Under the pieces are notes generated by a model. That model saw only the letters and a program-made list of their open reading frames with translations, was not told where the DNA came from and ran no database searches. A stretch of 64,000 bases of DNA, taken from positions 62,001 to 126,000 of the forward strand of contig NZ_LANA01000002.1 in assembly GCF_012932795.1 (NCBI RefSeq). The letters are read 5' to 3'. The translations under genes and the position numbers were made by a program. Positions within the stretch are counted from its first letter, which is position 1; each line of letters begins with the position of its first letter. The DNA is from Candidatus Pelagibacter communis (GTDB taxonomy: Bacteria > Pseudomonadota > Alphaproteobacteria > Pelagibacterales > Pelagibacteraceae). Of the stretch, positions 17,521 to 28,290 are shown piece by piece.

Positions 17521-19361
17521 GCAGCAGGTTTCTTAAAAAATTTTTTTTTATAAGTTTTCTTTTTATAAAGCTTTTTTTTATTTGGTTTTTCTGCATATTT
17601 ATCTTCTTTTTTTTTTTCTTCTAAATTTTTTAGCTTTTCTAGATGCTCTAAGGTTTCAATTGTTTTTTTAGTCTTATTTTGTAAATCAATTATGTACTCT
17701 GGAATAACAAGAGAATTATCTGAAATAATATCTATTTTAATCGAGTTTTTTTCTTCAAAATATTTCAAATCTTCAATGAAATTTTCTTTCATGAAGTCTG
17801 ATATTTTTTCACAAATTTTCAATTCAACGAATTTAGCTTTCGTTAAAACTGCTTTGACTTCAACTAATTTAAGAACTTTCATGGCAAAAGACTCATCTGT
17901 GAGAGTAACTTTCCACTTTACAGCACTTTCCCGAAGCCTTTGCCTTGACATTTCTAATAGGCCAAAAGTACTAATTCTTCCTATTTGAATTCTTGCTCTA
18001 TCAGTTCTACATTTTTCTTTGAGCTTTCTCTCAACTAACCTTCTATTTCCAAAGCTCAACATATCAATGAAGTCAATTATTATTAAGCCAGATAAATCTC
18101 TAATTTTAATTTGTCTTGATATTTCCTCTGCTGCTTCAAGATTAGTATCTAAGGCTGTATTCTCAACATTTTTTTGTTTTATTGAGCTTCCAGAGTTTAT
18201 ATCGATTGAAACTAATGCTTCTGTTGGATTGATTACTAGATATCCGCCAGATTTTAATTTAATTTCTGTTTCATAGATTTGGTTTAATTTGTCTTCTATA
18301 TTTTCTTTAAAAAATAAAGGAACTTTTTCTCTATATTTTTTTATTTTCTTTACATGAGAGGGCATCATTAATTTCATGAAACTTTGTGCTTTTTTATATC
18401 CTTCATTACCTTCGATAATTATGTTATTAGTATCTTCATCATACAAGTCTCTCAAAGTTCTTTTTATGATATCACTTTCCTGATGTATTAAGGATGGTGC
18501 AATAGAATTTAAAGCAGTTTCTTTAATTCCATTCCAAGTTTTTATTAATGTTTGGAGGTCATGGTCTATTTCATTTTTAGTCTTATTAGATCCAGCAGTT
18601 CTAACAATAAGGCCCATTTCTTTTGGTATAGTTATATCATTTAAAATAGTCCTAATTTTTTTTCTTTCTCCTGGATTAAAAATTTTACGAGATATTCCTC
18701 CACCTTTCGGCGTATTGGGCATCAGCACAATATATTTTCCTGCAATAGAAATAAAAGTACTTAAAGCAGCTCCTTTTTGACCTCTTTCATCTTTCAATAC
18801 TTGGATCAAAATTACTTGATTGGGCTTTATAACTTCTTGTATTTTGTATCTTCTAGATCTTAACCTGGGTGTTGATTTTTTAATTTCAGCAACCTGAGTC
18901 ACTTTATTTGTATTATCTTTGGACAAAAGCTCATCAGTTATTATTGATTCTCCAGGTGTAATAGAGTCTATTTCAGGTTGGACTTTAATTTCAACTGGAT
19001 CATTACCATCCAGATTACCCTCGTTAATATCTTTCTGCTCTTCTTTTTCACTTTCTTTTAAAAGCTCTTCTCTTTCTCTCTCCTCTTCTTCTTTTATCTT
19101 AATTAAATCACTTTGAGGAATTTGGTAATAGTCAGACTGGATATCATTGAAAGATAAAAAACCATGTCTTTCTCTTCCAAAATCTATAAAAGCAGCTTGT
19201 AAGGATGGCTCTACACGACTAACTTTTCCAAGATATATGTTGTTCTTGATTAAGTTATTTTTTACACCTTCGTATTCATAGTCTTCAATATTATCGCCTG
19301 ATTTAAGAACGACTCTAGTTTCATTAGGATGCGATGCATCGATATATAAATTTTTTTCCAT
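17517..19361 (-). CDS. rne: Ribonuclease E/G family endoribonuclease
   Basis: This endoribonuclease functions in RNA processing and decay (614 residues). The S1 domain at the N-terminus ([20 protein letters not shown]) is interrupted by an acidic, Glu/Lys-rich insertion at about residues 85-165, as in many alphaproteobacterial RNase E proteins. The catalytic region has [10 protein letters not shown] and LIIIDFIDM with the Mg-binding Asp residues. The usual CPxCxG zinc-link after [10 protein letters not shown] is absent; the sequence reads [15 protein letters not shown] instead. There is no long C-terminal scaffold, only a short Lys-rich tail. RNase G would lack the insertion, so RNase E is favoured. 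Confidence 0.9.
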   Translation of the reverse strand: MEKNLYIDASHPNETRVVLKSGDNIEDYEYEGVKNNLIKNNIYLGKVSRVEPSLQAAFIDFGRERHGFLSFNDIQSDYYQIPQSDLIKIKEEEEREREELLKESEKEEQKDINEGNLDGNDPVEIKVQPEIDSITPGESIITDELLSKDNTNKVTQVAEIKKSTPRLRSRRYKIQEVIKPNQVILIQVLKDERGQKGAALSTFISIAGKYIVLMPNTPKGGGISRKIFNPGERKKIRTILNDITIPKEMGLIVRTAGSNKTKNEIDHDLQTLIKTWNGIKETALNSIAPSLIHQESDIIKRTLRDLYDEDTNNIIIEGNEGYKKAQSFMKLMMPSHVKKIKKYREKVPLFFKENIEDKLNQIYETEIKLKSGGYLVINPTEALVSIDINSGSSIKQKNVENTALDTNLEAAEEISRQIKIRDLSGLIIIDFIDMLSFGNRRLVERKLKEKCRTDRARIQIGRISTFGLLEMSRQRLRESAVKWKVTLTDESFAMKVLKLVEVKAVLTKAKFVELKICEKISDFMKENFIEDLKYFEEKNSIKIDIISDNSLVIPEYIIDLQNKTKKTIETLEHLEKLKNLEEKKKEDKYAEKPNKKKLYKKKTYKKKFFKKPAA

Positions 19362-19461
19362 ATATTTTTGATTAGTTGTTTCATTGTATTTAAATAATTT
19401 TAAATTTTGTTTTAATTCTGGTGCCTTAACTTTAACAAATTCAGGTGTATATTAAACTAAA

Positions 19462-21795
19462 ATGTATCAAATTATTAAAAAAATATTTATACTAGTTTTA
19501 AGCTTTAGTTTACTAAGCGCATTTTTTATATTAGCCATTTTATGGGCTTTTTCTAATAATTTACCAGATTATAAATTTCTCAAAAATTATAAACCAGCAG
19601 TTTCAAGTAAAGTTTATTCAGGTAATGGAGAATTAGTGAATGATTTTTCAACTGAGAAAAGAATTTTTGTTCCCTACAATGCGATATCAGAAAAAGTAAT
19701 AAAATCCTTCTTATCTGCTGAAGACAAAAATTTTTACTCTCACCCTGGAGTTGATGCGAAGGGAGTATTAAGAGCTGTAATAAATAATATATCAAATATT
19801 GTATCTTCAAAAAGGTTAGAAGGAGCTTCAACTATAACTCAGCAAGTAGCAAAAAATTTTTTATTAACAAATGAGGTAAGTTTAAATAGAAAAATAAAAG
19901 AAGCAATCTTAGCATTCAGAATAGAAAGAGCTCTTTCAAAAGAAAGAATATTAGAATTATATCTAAATCAAATTTATCTTGGAGGAGGAGCTTATGGAGT
20001 GGCATCTGCAAGTTTAGAGTATTTTGATAAATCCATCAGTGAATTGAATTATGATGAGGCTGCATTATTAGCCGCATTACCAAAAGCACCAAGCAGATAC
20101 AATCCCTATAAAGATATAGGACTTGCTAAGTTTAGAAGAGACCTAGTTTTAAAAAATTTATATGAAAATAACTATATAAAAAAAATTGAATATGAAAAAT
20201 TTATTAATAAAAAAATAATATTAAAAAAACGAAAAAAAAATCTTGCTGAAGACACCAGTTATTATGTTGAAGACATTAGAAAAGATGTGGTTAATCAATT
20301 AGGCTTTGATAAAGTTTATAAAGAGGGATTGAATATAAGTACACCAATTAATTTAAGTTTACAAAAAATTGCCATTAAATCTCTAAGAAAAGGTTTAATA
20401 AGTTATGATAAAAGAAAAGGATGGCGTGGACCGCTGTTAAAAAAAAAAAATTTAAAAAATTGGAAAGATCAGATAGGAAAATTAAAATTAGAAAAATCAA
20501 TTAACTGGAATTTAGCAATAGTAAAAAAGATTGATAAATTTTCTATAGAAATTGAAACTGAGAATGAGTCTAATGGTATTATTCAATATGAAAATATTTC
20601 TTGGATCAAAAAAGAATTTAAAGACATACTAGAAGTTGGGGATGTAATCTATGTAGAAAAAATAAACAACAATGTATTTGCTTTGAGACAACTGCCTATC
20701 GTGAACGGAGGTATAGTTGTGATGGACCCATTTACAGGAAGAGTTTTGGCATTAAGTGGAGGGTTTAGTTTTCGAAAAAGTGAATTTAATAGAGCGACGC
20801 AAGCATTGAGACAACCTGGCTCTGCATTTAAACCATTTATTTATGCTCTAGCACTTGAAAACGGTTACACCCCATCAACTTTAATTTTAGATGCTCCGCT
20901 AGTTTTAGAACAAGGTACAGACTTAAAAATGTGGAAGCCAGAAAACTATGGAAAAAAGTTTTATGGTCCTTCCACTTTAAGAATGGGATTAGAAAAATCT
21001 AGAAACTTGATGACAGTTAGGATAGCTCAAAATCTTGGTTTAAAAAAAATAGTTAATTTTTCAAAACAATTGGGTATTTATGAAAATCCTAGCGAGCTTT
21101 TATCAATATCGCTAGGGTCAGCAGAAACAACATTGTTAAAACTTACGTCTGCTTATTCATCTTTTGTCAATGGTGGTAAGTTAGTAAAACCAATAATGAT
21201 TGATAGAATTCAAGATAGTGAAGGGAATACCATTTTTAACAATGAAAAAAGAAAATGTATAAATTGTGATCAAATATCTTTTTTAAATAAAAATTATCCT
21301 GAGATAGAAGATAAATTTCCCCAGATTTTTTCTGCTCAAACAGCTTATCAGATGACTTCAATATTGGAAGGGACTGTGCAAAATGGAACAGGAAAAAATT
21401 TAAAAAATCTCAATTTAGACTTGGCTGGAAAAACAGGGACTACTAATAGTAATACAGATACATGGTTCATAGGGTTTACTTCCAAGCTTGCAATAGGCGT
21501 ATATGTTGGATCAGATAATCCAATGTCATTAGGAAAGTATGAAACAGGAGCAAAAACAGCGTTGCCAATTTTCAAAAATTTTATAAAAGATGCGGTTAAA
21601 AAAGAAGACGCAAGACCCTTTAAAGTTGCTGATGGTATTTTGCTTAGAGTTATTGACCCGATAACAGGTGAAAAAGCACTTACAGATAGTAATTCTACTA
21701 TAATAGAGGCTTATAAAAATGTTAAAAATAATAACATATTAAATCAAGATATTAGTAATAGATTAAAAAATAATAATATATTAAAGTTTTATTAA
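19462..21795 (+). CDS. mrcA: Penicillin-binding protein 1A (bifunctional)
   Basis: This class A penicillin-binding protein combines glycosyltransferase and transpeptidase activities for peptidoglycan synthesis (777 residues). It has an N-terminal membrane anchor (ILVLSFSLLSAFFILAILWA). The glycosyltransferase motif SAEDKNFYSHPGVD carries Glu87, followed by GASTITQQVAKN. The transpeptidase motifs are SAFK (S454), SRN (513-515) and KTGT (657-660). An OB-like insert lies between the domains. The stop TAA overlaps the prfB ATG (TAATG), so the two genes are translationally coupled. Confidence 0.95.
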   Translation: MYQIIKKIFILVLSFSLLSAFFILAILWAFSNNLPDYKFLKNYKPAVSSKVYSGNGELVNDFSTEKRIFVPYNAISEKVIKSFLSAEDKNFYSHPGVDAKGVLRAVINNISNIVSSKRLEGASTITQQVAKNFLLTNEVSLNRKIKEAILAFRIERALSKERILELYLNQIYLGGGAYGVASASLEYFDKSISELNYDEAALLAALPKAPSRYNPYKDIGLAKFRRDLVLKNLYENNYIKKIEYEKFINKKIILKKRKKNLAEDTSYYVEDIRKDVVNQLGFDKVYKEGLNISTPINLSLQKIAIKSLRKGLISYDKRKGWRGPLLKKKNLKNWKDQIGKLKLEKSINWNLAIVKKIDKFSIEIETENESNGIIQYENISWIKKEFKDILEVGDVIYVEKINNNVFALRQLPIVNGGIVVMDPFTGRVLALSGGFSFRKSEFNRATQALRQPGSAFKPFIYALALENGYTPSTLILDAPLVLEQGTDLKMWKPENYGKKFYGPSTLRMGLEKSRNLMTVRIAQNLGLKKIVNFSKQLGIYENPSELLSISLGSAETTLLKLTSAYSSFVNGGKLVKPIMIDRIQDSEGNTIFNNEKRKCINCDQISFLNKNYPEIEDKFPQIFSAQTAYQMTSILEGTVQNGTGKNLKNLNLDLAGKTGTTNSNTDTWFIGFTSKLAIGVYVGSDNPMSLGKYETGAKTALPIFKNFIKDAVKKEDARPFKVADGILLRVIDPITGEKALTDSNSTIIEAYKNVKNNNILNQDISNRLKNNNILKFY

Positions 21796-22890
21796 TGGAA
21801 AATGAATATTTAAATCAAAGGTCTGAAATTAAAAAAATAAATCAAAGAGTCAAGGAGTATCTTTGAAGAGAATGATATTTATTTAAAATTAAAAAATAAT
21901 AATCAAAAAATGCTAGAGAATAATTTCTGGCAAGATAAGACAAATTCCCAAAAAATAATTAAAGAAAAAAAGTTATATGAAGAATTGATAAATGCATATG
22001 ATAATTCTGTTAAATCTTTATTAGATTTACACGAGCTAAATGAACTGGCTTTAGAAGAAAATAACCAAGCAATCATCACAGAAGTTTTAAAAAATATAAA
22101 AAGTCTTAAAAAGGAAGCTAAAAAAAATGAAACAAAGTGCTTCTTATCAAATGAATCTGATAGTTTGGACAGCTATATAGAAATTCATGCTGGTGCAGGA
22201 GGAACAGAAAGTCAGGATTGGGCCGAAATGTTAAGAAGGATGTATATGAAATGGTCTGTTATAAAAGGTTTTAAATCACAGTTGATAAGTGAGCACAAGG
22301 GAGATGAGGCTGGAATAAAATCAACAACAATAAAAATTGTGGGGGATTACGTTTTTGGATGGCTTAAATCTGAGTCTGGTATACATAGGCTAGTAAGGAT
22401 TTCTCCATTTGACTCAGGAGCAAGGCGACACACAAGTTTTGCAAGTGTATGGATTTATCCTGTTGTAGATGAAAATATAGATATTGAGATTATAGAAAAA
22501 GATTTAAGGATCGACACATATAGATCGAGTGGAGCAGGGGGTCAACACGTTAATACAACAGACAGTGCTGTTAGAATTACACATATTCCATCAAAAATTG
22601 TTGTTCAATGTCAAAACGAAAGGTCACAACATAAAAATAAAGAAACTTGTATGAATATGCTTAGAGCTAGACTTTATGATTTTGAAATAAAAAAAAGAGA
22701 GCAAAAAAATCTAACTGTAGAGTCTTCTAAATCAGATATAGGATGGGGACATCAAATAAGATCTTACGTTCTTCATCCTTATAGAATGGTTAAAGATAAT
22801 CGTACTAATTTTGAAAGTTCAAACCCTGATAAAGTATTGGATGGTGACATAGACGATTTTCTAGAAAGTTCGTTATATAAAATAAAATGA
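21795..22890 (+). CDS. prfB: Peptide chain release factor 2 (programmed +1 frameshift)
   Basis: This is RF2, which terminates translation at UGA and UAA. Translation starts at ATG 21795 and reads 23 codons to CTT TGA (21861-21866). A +1 slip on CTTT continues at GAA 21865 to the stop at 22890, giving 364 residues versus 365 in E. coli. An internal Shine-Dalgarno-like AAGGAG (21852-21857) precedes the slip site. This arrangement is the classical RF2 autoregulatory frameshift. The recognition motif SPF is at about 203-205 and the peptidyl-hydrolysis motif GGQ at about 248-250. A gene call starting at 21910 would miss the N-terminal helix. It overlaps the next gene by 4 bp. Confidence 0.95.
21852..21866 (+). 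promoter_or_regulatory. RF2 programmed frameshift site
   Basis: AAGGAG, TAT, CTT, TGA occur in that order: an internal Shine-Dalgarno-like stretch, a slippery Leu codon and an in-frame UGA. In E. coli RF2, low RF2 leads to a slow stop at UGA and a +1 slip. The zero frame before and the +1 frame after both encode sequence that aligns with RF2. Confidence 0.93.
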
Positions 22891-25085
22891 TAAAAAAAAT
22901 AATTAAAATTTTATCAGTAATAATTTTAATTTTACTTCTTGTAATTTTATATTTAAGTATTTTTGGTATAAAAACAGATAAATTTAACAATCAAATTGTT
23001 AAGCAAATTTTAAAAAAAAATGAAAAAATCAACCTAAACATAAAAGACGTTAAATATTCATTAAACCCATATAGTTTTAAAGTGATAATTGAAACTAAAA
23101 ATCCCCAGCTATCATTGGATGGAAGAAATTTTGAAATAAAAAATATTCAAACAAACATAGCTTTAAAATCTTTAATTAAAGGTCAATTTTTAGTTGATCA
23201 TTTACATTTAAAAACAAAAGAAATTAAAATTAATGATGCAATTGCATTAGGTAGAGTATTAAAGAACACAACAGAACTTTTTGTTTTAAATAAAATCATC
23301 AAGGATGGATCTATAGCAGCAAATGTCATTTTAAACTTTGATGAAGAAGGAAAAATTAAAGAAAATTATGAAATTGAGGGATATATAAAAAAAGCAAAAT
23401 TAAGTGTTTTGAATCAATTTAAATTACAAAATTTAAATTTTAACTTCTATATCAATAAAAACATTTACTCCTTAAAAAAAGTAGAAATGAAACTCAATGA
23501 TATAAAAATAATTTCTCCAATAATTGAAATACAAGAAAAAAAAAATGGATTTTTTGTAAATGGCAAATTTTTAAATGAGGAAAAAAACTTTGATATTAAA
23601 AAACTAAAACCATTTTTTTCTATCCTGTCTGCAGATATAGATATAAAAAAAATTATATTTAGTTCAAACAATAATTTTTCTTTTAATATAAGTAAAAAAT
23701 TAAAATTTGATAACCTTAAGGTTCAGTCTACTGTTACTTTAAAACAGCTTGTTTTTAATGAAAAAAAATTAAAATTAAATCGTTTTTTTCCAAGTTATGT
23801 TAATGAAGTAGAACTAACAGACCATAAGATTGATATTAATTATCAAAAAGAAAAATTTAACATAAAAGGGAATGGAAATATTTTATTAGAAAAAAAATTA
23901 GATAACTTATCTTACGAAATGAAAAAAGATAAAAGTAATTTTTTTTTTAATTCCAAAATATTTCTTAAGAATAATTCGTTACAAATAGATTTTTTAGATT
24001 ATGAAAAAAAAGAAGGTTCAAATTCTTTACTTTTGATAAAAGGAAATTTCAAAAAAAATAATCAGCTAAATTTTGATCAAATTAGTCTAAAAGAAAATAA
24101 TAATGAAATTTTAATAAAAAATTTAATGTTAAATGAAAATTTTAAAATTATAGATATCGAAAATTTTAGCATTAACTATAAAAATGAAAAAAAAATTATA
24201 AATAACCTTGTGTTAAAGAAAAATGAATCAAATTTTATTATTGAAGGAGAAAGTTTTGACGCTTCTAGAATGATTAATGATATTTTAGATAGTGATAATG
24301 ATACTCTATTTATTTTTGAGAATTTAAATTCTAAAATTACGGTAAAAATTGATAAAACTTATATAGATGAAGTTAATTATTTAAATGGTCTTAATGGAAA
24401 TATGGTTTATGATAATAACAAAGTTAATAATCTTATATTAGAGTCAACTTTTCCAAATAAAAAAAAAATAAGTCTATCTATCAAAACTAATAACAAAGCA
24501 GAAATAGTAACAAGTTTATTTTCATCTTACCCGAAACCTTTAGTTGAAAGGTATGATTTTATTAAAGGATTTGAAGAAGGAAAGTTAAATTTTTATTCCA
24601 CAAAAAAAGGAAATAAATCCAACTCAGTATTAACTATTGAAAATTTTAAAGTCCAAGAAGTTCCAGTGTTAGCAAAACTATTAAGTTTGGCATCACTACA
24701 GGGTATAGCTGACCTTTTAACAGGTGAAGGTATAAGATTTAATAATTTTGAAATGAATTTTTCAAATCAAAATAATCTTACAACTATTGAGGAAGTATAT
24801 GCAATTGGACCCGCTGTTTCTATTTTAATTGATGGATATATTCAAAAAAAAAACCTAATTAGTTTGAGAGGAACCTTAGTACCAGCTACAACGATAAATA
24901 GAACGATAGCTGCTATTCCTTTATTGGGAAAAATTTTAGTTGGTGATAAGAGTGGAGAAGGTGTTTTTGGTGTTAGTTTTAAAATTAAAGGATCACCGAA
25001 AGACCTTAAAACTTCTGTTAATCCTATCAAGACTTTAACCCCACGATTTATAACTAGAACTTTAGAAAAGATCAAAAAGAATTAA
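22887..25085 (+). CDS. AsmA/YhdP-like envelope protein
   Basis: This 732-residue protein has one N-terminal membrane anchor (IIKILSVIILILLLVILYLS) and a long beta-rich, Asn/Lys-rich periplasmic part. The C-terminal about 150 residues resemble the AsmA-like C-terminal domain of the YhdP/TamB-type families: VPVLAKLLSLASLQGIADLL, GPAVSILIDGYIQ, and AAIPLLGKILVGDKSGEGVF. By analogy it may assist lipid transport or outer-membrane homeostasis; this is inference from the family. It overlaps prfB by 4 bp and shares a TTAA stop with convergent tyrS. Confidence 0.78.
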   Translation: MIKKIIKILSVIILILLLVILYLSIFGIKTDKFNNQIVKQILKKNEKINLNIKDVKYSLNPYSFKVIIETKNPQLSLDGRNFEIKNIQTNIALKSLIKGQFLVDHLHLKTKEIKINDAIALGRVLKNTTELFVLNKIIKDGSIAANVILNFDEEGKIKENYEIEGYIKKAKLSVLNQFKLQNLNFNFYINKNIYSLKKVEMKLNDIKIISPIIEIQEKKNGFFVNGKFLNEEKNFDIKKLKPFFSILSADIDIKKIIFSSNNNFSFNISKKLKFDNLKVQSTVTLKQLVFNEKKLKLNRFFPSYVNEVELTDHKIDINYQKEKFNIKGNGNILLEKKLDNLSYEMKKDKSNFFFNSKIFLKNNSLQIDFLDYEKKEGSNSLLLIKGNFKKNNQLNFDQISLKENNNEILIKNLMLNENFKIIDIENFSINYKNEKKIINNLVLKKNESNFIIEGESFDASRMINDILDSDNDTLFIFENLNSKITVKIDKTYIDEVNYLNGLNGNMVYDNNKVNNLILESTFPNKKKISLSIKTNNKAEIVTSLFSSYPKPLVERYDFIKGFEEGKLNFYSTKKGNKSNSVLTIENFKVQEVPVLAKLLSLASLQGIADLLTGEGIRFNNFEMNFSNQNNLTTIEEVYAIGPAVSILIDGYIQKKNLISLRGTLVPATTINRTIAAIPLLGKILVGDKSGEGVFGVSFKIKGSPKDLKTSVNPIKTLTPRFITRTLEKIKKN

Positions 25086-26311
25086 ATTAGTTTTACTTTA
25101 ATATGTCTTTTTTTACCTAAAGAAAGTTTGATTAAATTATCTTGAAAGTGATCCTTAGTAATTATCAGTTTTTCGTCAGCAATAACTTGATTATTTATTT
25201 TAATCCCACTTCCTTTAATTAGTCTTTTAATCTCACTTTTAGAATTTTCTAATTTAGATAAGATTATTAAATCTATAATAGTTACTTTAGTTTTAAGTTC
25301 TTTTTCGTCAATTGAGATAAAGGGTAAATTTCCCCCCATTGAATTATTAGAAAAAGTTTGTTTTGCTGTTTCTTCACTTTTTTTAGCTTCTTTTTCACCG
25401 TGCAGCATTTCTGTTGCCTTATTAGCTAATAGAATTTTTAATTCATTAATATTATTATTTTTTATTTTTTCAATTTCACTTATATTTATGTCGGTAAAAA
25501 TCTTAATAAACTTTAGTACATCTCTGTCATCTATGTTTCTCCAAAATTGCCAATAATCATAAGAAGAAAGAAATCTTTTATCTAGCCATACAGCGCCAGA
25601 TACTGTTTTCCCCATTTTAGCCCCAGATGCCAGTGTTATTAATGGTGTTGTTAAACCAAAAGCCTGCTTATTTGAATGTCTTTTTATTAAGTCAACACCA
25701 TTCACAATGTTACCCCATTGATCAGATCCACCCATTTGCAAAACACAATTTTCTTTTTTATTTAATTCTAAAAAATCATAAGCTTGAAGGATCATATAAT
25801 TAAACTCCATATAACTTAATGACTGTTCTCTATCTAATCTTATTTTAACACTGTCAAAACTTAACATTTTATTTATCGTAAAATGTTTTCCAATATCTCT
25901 CAAAAAAGAAATATAATTTAAATTTTTGAGCCAAGTGTAATTATTTACAAAAATTGGTTTTGTTTTTGGATCTTTAATATCTAAAAAATTTTTTAATATT
26001 TTTTCTATATTTCTAATATTTTTTTCAATTTCTTCTTCATTTAATATGGTTCTCGTTTTATCTTTGCCAGAAGGATCGCCAATTCTAGTAGTGCCACCTC
26101 CTAATAGTACGATGGGTCTATGCCCATGTTTTTGAAGAAGTCTTAAACACATTATTTGTAGCAAGCTTCCAACATGAAGACTTTCAGCCGTACAATCAAA
26201 ACCTATATAACCATTAATTTTTTGTTTATCTAATAATTTAGATAATTCATCTTCACTGGTACATTGATAGAAGAAGCCTCTATCTTTAAATTCTTTTAAA
26301 AATTTATTCAT
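25082..26311 (-). CDS. tyrS: Tyrosyl-tRNA synthetase
   Basis: This class I synthetase charges tRNA-Tyr (409 residues from ATG 26311). It shows YIGFDCTAESLHVGSLLQIM with the HVGS form of the HIGH motif, YDFLELNKKENCVLQMGGSD for tyrosine binding, GAKMGKTVSGAVWLD as the KMSKS-equivalent loop, and a C-terminal S4 domain. The longer frame to 26425 adds a hydrophobic non-family leader overlapping anmK and was rejected. The divergent anmK start is 47 bp away. Confidence 0.96.
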   Translation of the reverse strand: MNKFLKEFKDRGFFYQCTSEDELSKLLDKQKINGYIGFDCTAESLHVGSLLQIMCLRLLQKHGHRPIVLLGGGTTRIGDPSGKDKTRTILNEEEIEKNIRNIEKILKNFLDIKDPKTKPIFVNNYTWLKNLNYISFLRDIGKHFTINKMLSFDSVKIRLDREQSLSYMEFNYMILQAYDFLELNKKENCVLQMGGSDQWGNIVNGVDLIKRHSNKQAFGLTTPLITLASGAKMGKTVSGAVWLDKRFLSSYDYWQFWRNIDDRDVLKFIKIFTDINISEIEKIKNNNINELKILLANKATEMLHGEKEAKKSEETAKQTFSNNSMGGNLPFISIDEKELKTKVTIIDLIILSKLENSKSEIKRLIKGSGIKINNQVIADEKLIITKDHFQDNLIKLSLGKKRHIKVKLI

Positions 26312-26358
26312 AAGTATAAGGTCGTACAATATACAAATTTTTATAAAAAAAAATAAGA

Positions 26359-27555
26359 ATGGAAAAAAATTATATAGCTTTAGGACTAATGAGCGGTACA
26401 TCAATGGATGGAGTAGATGCATCAACGATTATATCTGATGGTGACAAAGGTCCTACCAATAGCCTAGAGAACCAATACTTCGAATATGACAAAGATCTTT
26501 ATCAAAAATTAACAAATTTAAGGGATAAAATAACTAATTCAAAAGATCTAAAGAATTATTCTAATGAGCTTAATTTAATTGAAAAAGAAATTACTTTATT
26601 TCACGCAAAGATAGTGAACCAAATGATTAAATTACAGCCTAAATTTGAGCTGGATATCATAGGATTTCATGGTCAGACAATATTTCATAATGCAGATGAA
26701 AAAATTTCAGTTCAATTAGGCAATGGAAAGCTTTTATCTCAACTAACAAAAAAAAAAGTAGTTTATAATTTTAGACAAAATGATTTAGAAAATGGTGGTC
26801 AGGGAGCACCTTTAACTCCAATTTTTCACCAAAATTTAATTAGAAATATCGATCTAAATAGCTGGCCAATAATAGTTTTAAATATTGGTGGGATTTCCAA
26901 TGCAACAAGTGTTTCAATGTTTTATCCAAATGGAGATATTATCGATAATGATATAACAAAATCTAGAAAAGATCATAATTTATTTGCTGAAGATATCGGT
27001 CCAGGCAACTGTTTGATTGATGAATGGATAAGAAAAAATTCAAAATATAGATTTGATAAAGATGGTCTGATAGCTAAATCAGGAAAAGTAAATGAATTAA
27101 TTTTCAATCAAGCTGTAGATAATTTTTTAGATTTAGATAATTTTACAAATAAATCTCTTGATGTAAAAGATTTTGATATTTCATTTGTAAGAGGCCTTTC
27201 CTTAGAAGATGGTGCAGCTACTTTAACACACTTGACAGCAAAACTAATTGGAGAGGGTTTAATTAAATTTATGTCAAAAAATAATAATCCTAGTCTTAAT
27301 GTTTTAAATAAGACCACATGTTTAGTTTGTGGAGGAGGTAGAAAAAATAAATATTTAATGGATAAGTTAAAAGACAATTTGAATATTAGAGAACTAATGT
27401 TGATTGATAGACAGGGCTTAAATGGAGATTTTATAGAGTCTCAAGCTTTTGCTTATTTAGCAATTAGATCTTATTTGGATTTACCCATTTCATATCCAAA
27501 TACTACCGGATGTAAAAAACAAACTACAGGTGGAGTGATAGTTAAAAATTATTAA
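26359..27555 (+). CDS. anmK: Anhydro-N-acetylmuramic acid kinase
   Basis: This enzyme phosphorylates and opens 1,6-anhydroMurNAc during cell-wall recycling (398 residues). It has the signature ALGLMSGTSMDGVDAS at the N-terminus, IIGFHGQTIFHNADE, FRQNDLENGGQGAPLTPIFH and VLNIGGISNAT, with CGGGRKN near the C-terminus. It is a single gene, divergent from tyrS. Its TAA shares TTAA with the following convergent hydrolase gene. Confidence 0.95.
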   Translation: MEKNYIALGLMSGTSMDGVDASTIISDGDKGPTNSLENQYFEYDKDLYQKLTNLRDKITNSKDLKNYSNELNLIEKEITLFHAKIVNQMIKLQPKFELDIIGFHGQTIFHNADEKISVQLGNGKLLSQLTKKKVVYNFRQNDLENGGQGAPLTPIFHQNLIRNIDLNSWPIIVLNIGGISNATSVSMFYPNGDIIDNDITKSRKDHNLFAEDIGPGNCLIDEWIRKNSKYRFDKDGLIAKSGKVNELIFNQAVDNFLDLDNFTNKSLDVKDFDISFVRGLSLEDGAATLTHLTAKLIGEGLIKFMSKNNNPSLNVLNKTTCLVCGGGRKNKYLMDKLKDNLNIRELMLIDRQGLNGDFIESQAFAYLAIRSYLDLPISYPNTTGCKKQTTGGVIVKNY

Positions 27556-28208
27556 AATAATGCTGATTCTTTTTTAATATACTTATCTAAATTTTTCATT
27601 AAATTATCTTCAGTATTTTTAAAAAAATGATTAGCATCATTAACTGCTTGAAAATCAACTTTAATTCCTTTTTGAGCACTTAATTTCTTATCAAGATCAA
27701 CAATATACTCCAATGGAACTAATTCATCTTTTTTTCCATAGATCATCAAACCTGATGTTGGACAAGGTGATAAGAATGAAAAATCATATACATTTGGTTG
27801 AGGAGATATAGCTATAAATCTATTTATCTCAGGTCTTCTCATAAGTAATTGCATAGCTATTAGTGAACCAAAAGAAAATCCTGAGACCCAACATTGAGAA
27901 TTATCAAAATTTTCTCTTTCTAACCAATCCAATGCAGCAGCTGCATCTGCTAATTCACCTTGACCATTATCAAACTCACCATCACTTTTACCTACACCTC
28001 TAAAATTTACTCTGCAAACTGAAAATTGATTTTCCATAAATGTATGAAAAGTGTCCACCACAACTTTATTGTTCATTGTTCCGCCATACTGAGGATGAGG
28101 CTGTAATACTAAGGCTATCGGTGATGTTATCTTATCACTTTTATAATATTTAGCCTCCATCCTGCCAGCTGGACCAGGTATAAAAACTTCTACAATCTTG
28201 TTATCCAT
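27552..28208 (-). CDS. Alpha/beta hydrolase family protein
   Basis: This cytosolic alpha/beta hydrolase (218 residues) resembles the YheT/CocE-like small hydrolases that often sit near tyrS or suf genes. It shows VLQPHPQYGGTMNNKVV, VNFRGVGKSDGEFDNGQGE, a nucleophile elbow SGFSFGS (presumed catalytic Ser in GFSFG), and a C-terminal NDANHFF with the likely catalytic His. The acid is probably the Asp in YGKKDELVPLEY. The substrate is unknown. Confidence 0.85.
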   Translation of the reverse strand: MDNKIVEVFIPGPAGRMEAKYYKSDKITSPIALVLQPHPQYGGTMNNKVVVDTFHTFMENQFSVCRVNFRGVGKSDGEFDNGQGELADAAAALDWLERENFDNSQCWVSGFSFGSLIAMQLLMRRPEINRFIAISPQPNVYDFSFLSPCPTSGLMIYGKKDELVPLEYIVDLDKKLSAQKGIKVDFQAVNDANHFFKNTEDNLMKNLDKYIKKESALF

Positions 28209-28290
28209 AAGTGTTATTGATTATTATTCTCAAAAAAAAACTACATCTACCATAACTGAGCGACAATATGTTAATTTTTTTATTAATTGT

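Noticed and set aside
21867-21909. prfB disrupted by a frameshift mutation
   Set aside because: The break sits exactly at CTTTGA behind an AAGGAG, the RF2 programmed site, and both frames encode RF2-like sequence, so it is regulatory, not a pseudogene.
26312-26425. Longer tyrS start
   Set aside because: The added 38 residues are hydrophobic, run over the anmK start and do not match the family start MNKFLKEFKDRGFF.
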